DNA from: CBIHON01 sp966211965
GTDB taxonomy: Bacteria; Pseudomonadota; Gammaproteobacteria; Burkholderiales; Burkholderiaceae_D
Assembly: GCA_966211965.1 (NCBI GenBank)
Contig: CBIHON010000028.1
Location: 1 to 64,000, forward strand
DNA: 64,000 nt
Direction: 5' to 3'
Within the stretch, counting starts at the first letter, position 1; each line of letters begins with the position of its first letter. The position numbers were made by a program, and so were the translations under genes. Shown piece after piece: positions 9,008 through 17,058 of the stretch. Below the pieces are notes generated by a model, which was given only the letters and a program-made list of their open reading frames with translations, searched no databases and had not been told where the DNA came from.

Positions 9008-9529
9008 ATGGCAAAAACTGCAGTAAAGAAAGCGGCCGGTTCCGCTCGCGCCAAGCCGAAGGCGGCGGTCAAACCGGCAGCGGCAAAACCGGCAAAAAGC
9101 AAAGCAGTAGCTGCGGCTTCCAAAGCCGCCATGCCGAAAGCAAAAATCCACCCCGAGCCGAAACCTGCTCCGCCTGCGCCGGTTGCGACCGACATTGCGG
9201 CGCCCGTGACAAAATCGCCTGCCGCCGCCTTGAACGGACATGGCGGCAAAGCAGGCAAGGCATCCCCCAAGTTCAAGGCGCCGCCTGCGCCGAAAGAAAA
9301 AAGCAAGAAGTCCAAGCTGGTCAGGGATAGTTTCACGATGCCGGAGCTTGAATATCAAGCCTTGGGTGAAGTAAAAAAGGCTTGCCTGAAGGCCGGCTTC
9401 GAAGTCAAGAAGAGTGAACTGCTGCGAGTAGGCGTGGCGCTCGTCAAGCAACTGGACCCGGCAAAACTGAAGGCGGCCCTATCGGCCCTGCCGACACTCA
9501 AGGCCGGCCGCCCTAAGAAGGAAAAATAG
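9008..9529 (+). CDS. Histone H1-like Lys/Ala/Pro-rich protein with conserved C-terminal domain
   Basis: Residues 1-105 are low-complexity Lys/Ala/Pro, like the tails of bacterial histone H1-like proteins, and probably bind nucleic acid. Residues ~107-160 form a compact conserved-looking domain (SFTMPELEYQALGEVKKA, then VKKSELLRVGVALVKQLD), a pattern I recall from short betaproteobacterial proteins and which resembles a ribbon-helix-helix/KKSELLR motif. The end, GRPKKEK, has an AT-hook-like GRP core. Total 173 residues, very basic. The start is firm: GGAGG eight bases before the ATG and a good promoter upstream. A near-perfect 25-bp hairpin follows the gene. Likely role: nucleoid-associated or DNA-binding protein; function not proven. 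Confidence 0.75.
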   Translation: MAKTAVKKAAGSARAKPKAAVKPAAAKPAKSKAVAAASKAAMPKAKIHPEPKPAPPAPVATDIAAPVTKSPAAALNGHGGKAGKASPKFKAPPAPKEKSKKSKLVRDSFTMPELEYQALGEVKKACLKAGFEVKKSELLRVGVALVKQLDPAKLKAALSALPTLKAGRPKKEK

Positions 9530-9539
9530 CATCAAGTCA

Positions 9540-9594
9540 AGGAACCGCCTGGAAGAAGTTGCGCAACAAGCGCAATTTCTTCCAGGCGGTTCCT
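9540..9594 (+). terminator. 25-bp near-perfect stem-loop
   Basis: Two 25-base arms (9540-9564 and 9570-9594) are complementary except for one position, with the loop AACAA. No U run follows, so it may be a terminator of unusual type, an mRNA-stabilising hairpin for the H1-like gene, or a repeat copy. It ends one base into the Pho-box-like site upstream of olsB. Confidence 0.6.
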
Positions 9595-9612
9595 ATGTCA
9601 TCAAACTGACAT
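9595..9612 (+). promoter_or_regulatory. Pho-box-like site upstream of olsB
   Basis: Seven-four-seven arrangement ATGTCAT-CAAA-CTGACAT fits the PhoB-box consensus (CTGTCAT repeated with a 4-bp spacer) with one mismatch in the first half and one in the second. It is 68 bases upstream of the olsB ATG. The site is also partly palindromic (ATGTCA/TGACAT), and no convincing -10 lies 10 bp downstream, so the call is weaker than for the ppk/pst boxes. Confidence 0.5.
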
Positions 9613-9679
9613 CGGCCGGTCATTTTGCTGAAGCAATCCGCAGTTACGCTTTGTCCCGTCAAAATCATGAGGACGATAA

Positions 9680-10447
9680 ATGCGCTTACTGACCATCTCC
9701 GCCGATGCCACTCCCAGTTTCCCCAAACTCACCTTGAGCCTCGCCAGCACGCCCGAGGAAGTGCGCGAGGTGCAACGTTTGCGTTACAAGATTTTCATCG
9801 AAGCAATGGGTCTGTCCGCGCTTGAGAATGCGGATGGGCTCGACAAGGACGAATTCGACGCCTATTGTGATCACTTGATCGTGCGTGATTCGAAGACGCT
9901 AAAGGTGGTCGGCACCTACCGCATCTTGAGTCCGCACGGCGCGCGCAAAATCGGCAGGTTCTATTCCGAACAGGAGTTCGACTTGAGCCGTCTCGAGAAC
10001 CTGCGCGGCAGCATCGCCGAAGCGGGACGTGCCTGCATCCATCCCGACTATCGCAGCGGCGGCGTCATCATGCTGTTGTGGGCGGGCCTGGCGGCTTACA
10101 TGAAAAAAGAAAATTGTGCATACTTGATCGGCTGCGCCAGCGTCAGTCTTGCCGACGGCGGACATAACGCGATTGCCTTGTACCACGCGCTGTCCGACAC
10201 CAGCCTGGCGCCGGCCGAGTATCGCGTGACCCCGCATCTGCCTTTCCCGATCGAAGAGCGCGAACCCGGCCATGCGCCGCAAATTCCCCCCTTGATCAAA
10301 GGCTATTTGCGAGGCGGCGCCTGGGTCTGCGGCGAACCCGCCTGGGACCCCGATTTCCATTGCGCCGATTTATTCCTGCTGCTGCCGCTGGCGAAACTCG
10401 ACAGCCGCTATGCGCGCCACTACCTTAAGGAGGCGAGGGCGTTCTGA
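9680..10447 (+). CDS. olsB: L-ornithine N(alpha)-acyltransferase (OlsB-like)
   Basis: GNAT-fold enzyme predicted to transfer a 3-hydroxyacyl chain from acyl carrier protein to ornithine, the first step of ornithine-lipid synthesis at the membrane. The 255-residue protein matches the OlsB/hemolysin-like acyltransferase pattern: RLRYKIFIEAMG near residue 35, DEFDAYCDHL near 59, and EAGRACIHPDYRSGGVI near 114. No olsA (second acyltransferase) is present in the window. GAGGA precedes the ATG. In several bacteria olsB is induced by PhoB in low phosphate so that ornithine lipids replace phospholipids; the Pho-box-like site at 9595 and the phosphate neighbourhood fit that. Confidence 0.82.
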   Translation: MRLLTISADATPSFPKLTLSLASTPEEVREVQRLRYKIFIEAMGLSALENADGLDKDEFDAYCDHLIVRDSKTLKVVGTYRILSPHGARKIGRFYSEQEFDLSRLENLRGSIAEAGRACIHPDYRSGGVIMLLWAGLAAYMKKENCAYLIGCASVSLADGGHNAIALYHALSDTSLAPAEYRVTPHLPFPIEEREPGHAPQIPPLIKGYLRGGAWVCGEPAWDPDFHCADLFLLLPLAKLDSRYARHYLKEARAF

Positions 10448-10853
10448 ACCCGTGCGGCCGATCTTTTGTCGCTGATTCTCACCGTGCCGAAGTTGGATAA
10501 AAAGGCGGCGCTGCACGCTTTCGGACGATTCGGATTTCCGGCATGGCGGATGCGCCCGTCAACAGTTGAATCATTTACCTTCGCTCTGCAATCCGGCGGG
10601 AAGGGTGTTTCCCCTTTCTTCGACGGCCGGACATCGAACCGGCGTCGCGCATTTCAGGCTCTCACCCTATGACCGCGACGTCTTAACATGGAGGGCCGCC
10701 TTCTCAAAGTGTCGCATTCCTCGTGTCTGAAGCTTATTGTTTGATGAGCATCAAACAATGGATTCGACTTTGCAGATAGGGTCGGACAGCGCGGCACGAA
10801 AAGGGAAAAAAGGCCGCTTTTTTTTGCCGCCAATATCAAGAATCGGAGGTCTT
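10448..10853. other. Gene-free interval after olsB
   Basis: About 400 bases with no supported gene. It contains a perfect 10-bp stem-loop at 10736-10759 (ATTGTTTGAT, loop GAGC) and a GGCCGC followed by eight T at about 10812-10825. Bases 10456-10485 weakly resemble the left part of the repeat at 63.25 kb. Translational signals for the beta-propeller gene lie at its right edge. Confidence 0.5.
10736..10759. other. Perfect 10-bp stem-loop
   Basis: ATTGTTTGAT and its exact complement flank a GAGC tetraloop. It lies about 95 bases ahead of the beta-propeller gene start. It could be an operator or an RNA hairpin; there is no adjacent T run. Confidence 0.4.
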
Positions 10854-11984
10854 ATGGCTCCTCATGCGAAATCGGAAGCCGGGCACTGCCTGCCTTGCAT
10901 CAGCTTGCGCCCACTCTTTGGGTTTATCCATTGCTGTTTCGTTCTGGCCTTGCTGGTTGCGGCAGCTCGGGTCGGCGCTGCACCCTATGCATATCTCGCG
11001 GATCGAGCGGATAACACGGTTTCGGTGCTCGATATCGCGGATTACCGGACCATTGCGACGCTTTCGCTCGGCCCCCCTCTGCGTTTGCCGAGCGCGGTGG
11101 CAATGCATGAAGCCAGCGGCAAGGTCTTGATCGGCGAGAATACCGGGGTCACGATCATCGATGCGAGGACCAATACCATTACCGGGCATATCCCCGTCAT
11201 GCATGGAGTCAGTGCGCTGGCGGTGGCGCAGAACGGCAGCAAGGCGTACGCCTTGGGCAAGGGCAGGGTGAACGTGATTGACCTCCTTGCCGGAGCCGTA
11301 GCCGCCGGCATCGTGGTCAATTCTTCGGCCAGCGGCATCGCCATCGACCATCGGGGCGAGAATGTCTACCTGGCGCATTCCGGGTCGACTGGAGGGTTGG
11401 CCGGCCTTACGATCATCGATGCCAAATCCGACACGATCAAGGCAGTGCTGTCGAGCACCTTGGCGGCGCCCGGGTTCCAGCCCCGCACGGTAGCGGTGAA
11501 TCCGACCGGCAATCGCGTGTATTTGCTTGGCGATGAAGGTTTGAAATATCTGGTGTTCGATGTCGCCAGCCATGTGATGACTGAAGTCGTACTTCTCGTC
11601 CCGGAGGACACGCCGCCCGTTTTTCAATTCACCCGCATCGCCTTCAACCGGGACGGCAGCCGCTTATTTCTTGGGGGGAATAGCGCCGGGACGGCTTCGT
11701 TGCCCGTGTTCGAAATCGATGCCGCTACGGACACCGTTTCGCGCGTTCTGCTGTTGGCCTCGGGTTTTGCAGACAGTCATTCGGTAGCCGACCTTTTTAC
11801 CAGCTACGCCGAGAATAAATTCGTGCTTGGCATATCGCTGCGCGAGCACATGCACACTTACCCGCACAAACCGCCGCGCAGGATCATTTTGATTGACGGC
11901 CGCAGCGGCAGCATCCAGGCTGATCTCGGCTTTGCAGCGGCGTCGCACAATAACGGCATCTTGGGCGCCGTGCTCGATAAATAG
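10854..11984 (+). CDS. Exported YVTN-type beta-propeller protein
   Basis: 376 residues with an N-terminal signal segment (FVLALLVAAARVGAA, cleavage near 43) followed by repeated blades of the YVTN/40-residue beta-propeller kind: YLADRADNTVSVLDIADY, TGVTIIDARTNTITGHIPV, GRVNVIDLLAGAVAAGIVV, AGLTIIDAKSDTIKAVL. Such proteins are periplasmic or surface-bound and usually of unknown ligand. The ATG at 10854 has GGAGG six bases upstream; an open extension to 10737 has no support. It stands alone between olsB and the convergent sixA-ppk operon. No enzymatic motif is recognised. Confidence 0.75.
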   Translation: MAPHAKSEAGHCLPCISLRPLFGFIHCCFVLALLVAAARVGAAPYAYLADRADNTVSVLDIADYRTIATLSLGPPLRLPSAVAMHEASGKVLIGENTGVTIIDARTNTITGHIPVMHGVSALAVAQNGSKAYALGKGRVNVIDLLAGAVAAGIVVNSSASGIAIDHRGENVYLAHSGSTGGLAGLTIIDAKSDTIKAVLSSTLAAPGFQPRTVAVNPTGNRVYLLGDEGLKYLVFDVASHVMTEVVLLVPEDTPPVFQFTRIAFNRDGSRLFLGGNSAGTASLPVFEIDAATDTVSRVLLLASGFADSHSVADLFTSYAENKFVLGISLREHMHTYPHKPPRRIILIDGRSGSIQADLGFAAASHNNGILGAVLDK

Positions 11985-12073
11985 CCACGCATGGCCGCCT
12001 CGCTATTGCCGTTCATGTGAGGTGCCGCGGCCAGGCACTTCGACGCCAGGTGATTGCCTGTGGAGGCGGGGCG

Positions 12074-12532
12074 TTATTTTGATGCCAGTTCCGGCGTCAT
12101 GATCGCCTTCAGGTAATTGGCCGCGTTGTCGCCGCGCTCCTTGTGCGCGATCCACCACGCACTGGCTTTGCGTATCGACCAATCTTGCGCAATACCGGTG
12201 ATGAGCAGGGCGGCGGTTTGCCCCAGGATCGGCTGGTGTCCAACGATCAGCACCGGCTCGCGGCTGTCCGGCCAATTGGCTGCTTTCAGCAATGTTTGCG
12301 GATCAGCCTCAGGTCCCAGTTCCGGTACCGCTTTGAACTTGCGTCCGAGCGCTTCGGCAGTCTGCAAGGTTCTCCTGGCCGGACTGACCAGGATCTTGGC
12401 GCCGTGCGGCAGGTGGCGGTCGAGCCAGGCGCCCATTTTTGCTGCCTGCTTAAGGCCTTTGGCTGTCAGTGCGCGGCTAAGGTCCGGTTCGCCGACTTCC
12501 GCCTCGGCATGGCGCCACAGGATCAGTTCCAT
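12074..12532 (-). CDS. sixA: Phosphohistidine phosphatase SixA
   Basis: Small histidine-phosphatase family enzyme (152 residues) that removes phosphate from phosphohistidine, first described for the ArcB HPt domain and later for the nitrogen PTS. The catalytic RHAE motif is at residues 7-10 and the second basic motif SPARRTLQTAE near 50; GHQP near 98 supplies another active-site histidine. Its ATG overlaps the ppk stop codon (TAATG), which implies translational coupling as the second gene of a ppk-sixA operon. Confidence 0.88.
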   Translation of the reverse strand: MELILWRHAEAEVGEPDLSRALTAKGLKQAAKMGAWLDRHLPHGAKILVSPARRTLQTAEALGRKFKAVPELGPEADPQTLLKAANWPDSREPVLIVGHQPILGQTAALLITGIAQDWSIRKASAWWIAHKERGDNAANYLKAIMTPELASK

Positions 12533-14646
12533 TATGTATTGTTGTCTGCAGGGCCGGAGGCACCCAAAGTCAGCATCAAATACTCTTGAGCGCTGAAAGC
12601 CGTCTGCTTGCCGCGCGGTTTTCTCCGCTGGTACAGGCCGTTGGATTCCAGTTCCCAGGCATTGATGTTGTCCTTCAGATAGGGATCGAGCCCTTCCGCG
12701 ATGACGCGCTTCTTCAGGGCTTTGTCGAGGACCGGGAAAGCTACTTCGATGCGCCGGAACAGGTTGCGGTTCATCCAGTCCGCGCTGGCCAGATAGACGT
12801 CGTGCGCCAGATCATTGCGGAAATAAAAGATACGGCTGTGCTCGAGAAAGCGGCCGACGATCGAGCGCACGCGGATATTTTCGGACAAACCGGCCACGCC
12901 CGGCTTCAGTGCGCAAGCGCCGCGCACGATCAGATCGATCTTGACGCCGTCCGAGGAGGCCGCATACAGCGCACGTATCACCGACTCGTCCAGCAGTGCG
13001 TTCATCTTGGCGACGATGCGTCCCGGACGTCCGCTGCGGGCAATGTTGGCTTCGTTCTTGATGGCCTTGATAAATTCTTTCTGCAGGGAAAAAGGCGCCA
13101 GCCACAGGTGGTTCAGCTTCTTGGTCTTGGTCAGGCTGGTCAGGTGAATGAAGATTTCATTGACATCGTTCGCCAGAGCAGCATTGGCCGTCACCAGGCC
13201 GAAGTCGGTATACACCTTGGTGGTGGTCGGATGATAGTTGCCGGTGCCGAGATGGGCGTAATAGCGCAGCCGTCCGTCTTCGCGCCGGATCACCAGCGCC
13301 ATCTTGGCGTGGGTTTTCAGGCCGACCACGCCGTACACCACTTGCGCGCCGGCGCGCTCGAGGCGGTCGGCCCAGTTGATATTGGCTTCCTCGTCGAAGC
13401 GCGCCATCAATTCCACGATGACGGTGACTTCCTTGCCGCGCTGCGCTGCCAGGATCAAGGAATCCATCAGATCCGAATTCATGCCGGTGCGATAAATCGT
13501 CTGCTTGATCGCGAGGACGTCGGGATCGTGCGCTGCGTTGCGAATGAATTCGACCACCGGCTGAAAGGACTGGAACGGGTGATGCAGCAGCACATCCTGC
13601 TTGCGCAGCAGGGCAAACAGATCGGTATCGGCCAACTGCGGGGGGAACTTTGGCGTAAAAGGCGCGAAGCGCAGTGCCGGTTGCGCCACCCGGTCTATCA
13701 ATTCCGACAGCCGCACCATATTCACCGGGCCATCTACTGCATAGAGACGATTCTTGTTGATCGAGAACTGTTCCAGCAAAAACTGCGCGAGGTGTGCGGG
13801 GCAATTCTTGGCGACTTCCAGGCGCACCGCGACGCCGAAATGGCGGCTTTGCAACTCTCCCTGCAAGGCTTGGCGCAGGTTCTTCACCTCCTCCTCGTCC
13901 ACCCACAGGTCGCTATTGCGGGTGACCCGGAACTGCGAATAGCCCAGCACTTCGCGGCCGTTGAACAAGTCGGTGATGTGCGCGTGGATCACGGACGACA
14001 GCAGGCAAAAGGACGTGCCTTTTTTCGATAGCTCATCCGGCAGCTGGATAACGCGCGGCAAGACGCGCGGCGCCTTCACGATCGCGATCGCCGTGCCGCG
14101 TCCGAAAGCGTCCTTGCCGGACAGTTCGACGATGAAGTTCAAACTCTTGTTGACCACCTGCGGGAATGGATGCGCCGGGTCCAGCCCGATCGGCGTCAGC
14201 AACGGCCGTACCTCGCGCTCGAAATAGGCTTTGACCCAGGCTTGTTGCTCGGCGTTGCGATCCTGGTGCCGCAGCAAATGGATGCCTTTGGCCGACAGCT
14301 GCGGCAAGACTTCATTGTTCAGCACTTCATATTGGCGGGCGATGATTTCGTGGCATTCGATGGCGGTGCGCTCCAACGCAGCGGTCAGGGCAGGCGGCTC
14401 CACCCGTTCGCCGTCGAGGCGGCTTTGCGCCAGCAAGCTGGCGATGCGCACTTCAAAAAATTCATCGAGATTGCTGCTTGCGATGCACAGGTAGCGTAGC
14501 CGCTCCAGCAAAGGGACGCTTTTATCCTCGGCTTGCGCCAAAACCCGCCGGTTGAATGCAAGTTGCGACAATTCGCGGTTGAGATAGATGCTGCGCGTGG
14601 AGGTGTCTAGCAGGTGGGCATTGGCGATATGTGCTTTTTTGTGCAT
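12532..14646 (-). CDS. ppk: Polyphosphate kinase PPK1
   Basis: Reversible polymerisation of ATP gamma-phosphate into polyphosphate. Length 704 residues, normal for PPK1. Visible family features: N-terminal YLNRELSQLAFNRRVL near 21, SSNLDEFFEVR near 56, the phosphohistidine motif GLKTHAKMAL with the catalytic His, GTGNYHPTTTKVYTDFG, and the second phospholipase-D-like motif HSRIFYF. It is divergently transcribed from pstS across 178 bp that hold a Pho box and -10 oriented toward ppk. sixA follows with a TAATG overlap. Control by PhoB would link polyphosphate accumulation to phosphate shortage. Confidence 0.95.
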   Translation of the reverse strand: MHKKAHIANAHLLDTSTRSIYLNRELSQLAFNRRVLAQAEDKSVPLLERLRYLCIASSNLDEFFEVRIASLLAQSRLDGERVEPPALTAALERTAIECHEIIARQYEVLNNEVLPQLSAKGIHLLRHQDRNAEQQAWVKAYFEREVRPLLTPIGLDPAHPFPQVVNKSLNFIVELSGKDAFGRGTAIAIVKAPRVLPRVIQLPDELSKKGTSFCLLSSVIHAHITDLFNGREVLGYSQFRVTRNSDLWVDEEEVKNLRQALQGELQSRHFGVAVRLEVAKNCPAHLAQFLLEQFSINKNRLYAVDGPVNMVRLSELIDRVAQPALRFAPFTPKFPPQLADTDLFALLRKQDVLLHHPFQSFQPVVEFIRNAAHDPDVLAIKQTIYRTGMNSDLMDSLILAAQRGKEVTVIVELMARFDEEANINWADRLERAGAQVVYGVVGLKTHAKMALVIRREDGRLRYYAHLGTGNYHPTTTKVYTDFGLVTANAALANDVNEIFIHLTSLTKTKKLNHLWLAPFSLQKEFIKAIKNEANIARSGRPGRIVAKMNALLDESVIRALYAASSDGVKIDLIVRGACALKPGVAGLSENIRVRSIVGRFLEHSRIFYFRNDLAHDVYLASADWMNRNLFRRIEVAFPVLDKALKKRVIAEGLDPYLKDNINAWELESNGLYQRRKPRGKQTAFSAQEYLMLTLGASGPADNNT

Positions 14647-14677
14647 GTTCCGTTTGGTTGCCGACTATTCCAGCAGG

Positions 14678-14711
14678 AGTGTAAAGATGCATTATGACAA
14701 GTTGATGACGG
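14678..14711 (-). promoter_or_regulatory. Pho box and -10 for ppk-sixA
   Basis: Read on the minus strand, 14711-14694 is CCGTCAT-CAAC-TTGTCAT, a good 7-4-7 PhoB box. Exactly ten bases further lies TACACT (14683-14678), a plausible -10. The ppk ATG is at 14646. The box-to--10 geometry is identical to that of the pst promoter on the other strand. Confidence 0.72.
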
Positions 14712-14752
14712 AAAACGTTGTGCTTTTTGCGATTATGACGTCAATTTTTTCA

Positions 14753-14786
14753 AAGTCATAAAGCTGTCACAATCCTTCTTTAGAGT
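14753..14786 (+). promoter_or_regulatory. Pho box and -10 for the pst operon
   Basis: 14753-14770 reads AAGTCAT-AAAG-CTGTCAC, a strong match to the PhoB box, in which the second half replaces the -35. Ten bases later TAGAGT (14781-14786) can serve as -10. pstS starts at 14825. High-affinity phosphate uptake operons are classic PhoB targets. Confidence 0.85.
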
Positions 14787-14824
14787 GCGCACTGTTTCAA
14801 ATTCATCCATTTATAGGAGCAGAC

Positions 14825-15865
14825 ATGCGACTGAATCAATTTATCAAAGCCATCGCGGCGGCAGGCGCCGCAGTGCTGGTGTCTTCCGCAATGGCGGCCG
14901 ACATGACAGGTGCCGGCGCGACGTTCCCTTACCCGATTTACGCCAAGTGGGCCGAAGCCTACAAAAAAGCCACCGGCAACGGCTTGAATTATCAGTCCAT
15001 CGGTTCCGGCGGCGGCATCAAACAGATCAAGGCCAAGACCGTCGATTTCGGCGCGTCCGACATGCCGCTTCAAGCCGATGAATTGGAAAAAGAAGGCCTG
15101 ATGCAATTCCCGGCCATCATGGGCGGCGTGGTTCCGGTGGTGAATCTGGAGGGCGTGAAGCCGGGCGAATTGAAACTGACCGGCGACGTGCTCGCCGGTA
15201 TTTACCTGGGCAAGATCACCAAGTGGAATGCCAAGGAAATTGCTGCCCTCAACCCAGGCACAAAATTGCCGGCTGACGATATCACCGTGGTGCATCGCGC
15301 CGACGGCTCGGGCACCTCCTTCCTGTTTACCGATTATCTGTCCAAGGTCAGTCCTGAATTCAAGACCACGGTCGGCGCGGGTACCGCGGTCAAATGGCCG
15401 GCCGGTGTAGGCGGCAAGGGGAATGAAGGCGTGGCGGCCAACGTGCAGCGGATCAAGGGGGCGATCGGCTATGTCGAATACGCTTACGCCAAGAAGAACA
15501 AGATGGAATACACGCAGTTGAAAAACCGCGACGGACAATTCGTCGCACCGGACGACGACAACTTCAAGGCCGCCGCCGCCGGGGCGGACTGGGCCAAGAC
15601 GCCGGGCTTTGCCGTGGTGCTGACCGATCAGGCCGGCAAGATCAGTTGGCCGATCACCGGCGCATCCTTCATCCTGATGCACAAGGTTCAGGCGGATGCC
15701 GCGAAGGGCAAGGAGGTGTTGAAATTTTTCGATTGGGCGTTCAAGAACGGTGGCCCGATGGCAGCCGAACTCGATTATGTCGCCATGCCGGCTCCAGTCG
15801 TCAAGCTGGTGCAGGATGCTTGGAAGGCGCACTTGAAAGATACTTCCGGCAAGGCAATTTGGTAA
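14825..15865 (+). CDS. pstS: Phosphate ABC transporter, periplasmic phosphate-binding protein
   Basis: Captures inorganic phosphate in the periplasm and delivers it to PstCAB. 346 residues with a signal peptide ending AMAADM (near residue 24), then the family opening GAGATFPYPIYAKWAEAYKK, the GSGGG phosphate loop near residue 61, and HRADGSGTSFLFTDYLS with phosphate-contacting residues near 160. AGGAG precedes the ATG. First gene of pstSCAB-phoU-phoBR and directly behind a Pho box. Arsenate is a known competing ligand for this family. Confidence 0.96.
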   Translation: MRLNQFIKAIAAAGAAVLVSSAMAADMTGAGATFPYPIYAKWAEAYKKATGNGLNYQSIGSGGGIKQIKAKTVDFGASDMPLQADELEKEGLMQFPAIMGGVVPVVNLEGVKPGELKLTGDVLAGIYLGKITKWNAKEIAALNPGTKLPADDITVVHRADGSGTSFLFTDYLSKVSPEFKTTVGAGTAVKWPAGVGGKGNEGVAANVQRIKGAIGYVEYAYAKKNKMEYTQLKNRDGQFVAPDDDNFKAAAAGADWAKTPGFAVVLTDQAGKISWPITGASFILMHKVQADAAKGKEVLKFFDWAFKNGGPMAAELDYVAMPAPVVKLVQDAWKAHLKDTSGKAIW

Positions 15866-15952
15866 GGGGATTTGCGGCGCAACGTCCGTGAGGCCGCGGT
15901 CACCAGTTCCCCGCTGGAGATCGTGGATCGTTCGCCGTTCTCCATGCCGGTA

Positions 15953-15970
15953 AAGGGGGGCTTCCCCCTC
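15953..15970 (+). other. Short G/C hairpin between pstS and pstC
   Basis: AGGGGG and CCCCCT pair across a GCTT loop (about 15954-15969) in the 128-bp gap between pstS and pstC. Such intergenic hairpins can protect the pstS message and help keep PstS in excess over the membrane proteins. No functional proof from sequence. Confidence 0.35.
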
Positions 15971-15993
15971 TTGCATAGCAAGACAGTATCAAA

Positions 15994-17058
15994 ATGGTAT
16001 TCAATGAAAACGCCAAGCCAAGCCATATGATGAGCGCAAATAGTTCTTCCGTCGCAATCCCCGCCATGAATCCAGACAAGAAAATCGTTGAGATCGCCAC
16101 GGTGGACAAGGCCATGCTGGCCACCATGCGCAAGCAACAAGTTCAGGATTTTTTATTCCATAAACTGACGCTGGGATTCGCGTTGAGCGCGTTGCTGGTT
16201 CTGGTCGGCATTATCATCTCGTTGATTATAGGCGCCTGGCCCGCGTTCAAGGAATTCGGGCCAGCCTTCATCACCACCATCGAATGGGATCCTGTCAACG
16301 ACCAATACGGCGCTTTGATCGCGATTGTCGGCACCTTGTCGACTTCGCTGATCGCGCTCCTGATCGCCTTTCCTGTCAGTTTCGGCATTGCGCTGTTCCT
16401 GACCGAAATCTGCCCCGCATGGTTGAAGCGTCCGCTGGGTACCGCGGTTGAATTGCTGGCCGGGGTGCCAAGCATTATTTACGGTATGTGGGGTCTGTTT
16501 ATTTTTGCTCCGTTCTTTGCGGAATACGTGCAACCCTTCCTGGCCCAAACCCTGGGGCAGGTGCCGGTGCTCGGACAGTTGTTCAGAGGGCCGATGATGG
16601 GCATCGGCATACTGACCGCGGGGTTGATCCTGGCGGTCATGATCATTCCTTTCATCGCCTCGGTCATGCGCGACGTGTTCGAAGTGGTGCCGGCGGTCTT
16701 GAAAGAATCGGCCTATGCGCTCGGCTGCACCAAGTGGGAAGTGGTGCGCAAGATTGTATTGCCCTATACGAAAATCGGCGTGGTCGGCGGCGTGATGCTG
16801 GGCCTCGGACGCGCCCTGGGCGAGACCATGGCGATTACCTTCGTGATCGGCAATGCGCATAAATTGTCGTGGTCCCTGTTCTCCGCCGGCAACAGCATCG
16901 CATCGACCCTGGCCAATGAATTCGCCGAAGCCGATTCAAAGCTGCACGTGTCATCCTTGTTTGCACTCGGCTTGATCCTGTTCGTGATCACCTTCATCGT
17001 GCTGTCGGCGGCAAAGTTGATGTTGATCGGCATGTCCAGAAAAGAAGGGAAGAAATGA
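15994..17058 (+). CDS. pstC: Phosphate ABC transporter permease PstC
   Basis: Inner-membrane half of the phosphate channel (354 residues). An extended cytoplasmic N-terminus of about 60 residues precedes six predicted helices starting at FALSALLVLVGIIISLIIG. The permease EAA-like loop is visible (EVVPAVLKESAYALGCTKWE, near 230). Three in-frame ATGs (15994, 16027, 16066) precede the first helix and none has a clear ribosome site, so the start is uncertain. Its stop overlaps pstA by four bases. Confidence 0.92.
   Translation: MVFNENAKPSHMMSANSSSVAIPAMNPDKKIVEIATVDKAMLATMRKQQVQDFLFHKLTLGFALSALLVLVGIIISLIIGAWPAFKEFGPAFITTIEWDPVNDQYGALIAIVGTLSTSLIALLIAFPVSFGIALFLTEICPAWLKRPLGTAVELLAGVPSIIYGMWGLFIFAPFFAEYVQPFLAQTLGQVPVLGQLFRGPMMGIGILTAGLILAVMIIPFIASVMRDVFEVVPAVLKESAYALGCTKWEVVRKIVLPYTKIGVVGGVMLGLGRALGETMAITFVIGNAHKLSWSLFSAGNSIASTLANEFAEADSKLHVSSLFALGLILFVITFIVLSAAKLMLIGMSRKEGKK

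Noticed and set aside
12586..14031. 481-codon open frame antisense to ppk
   Set aside because: PPK1 motifs on the minus strand are intact, so the plus frame is not a gene.
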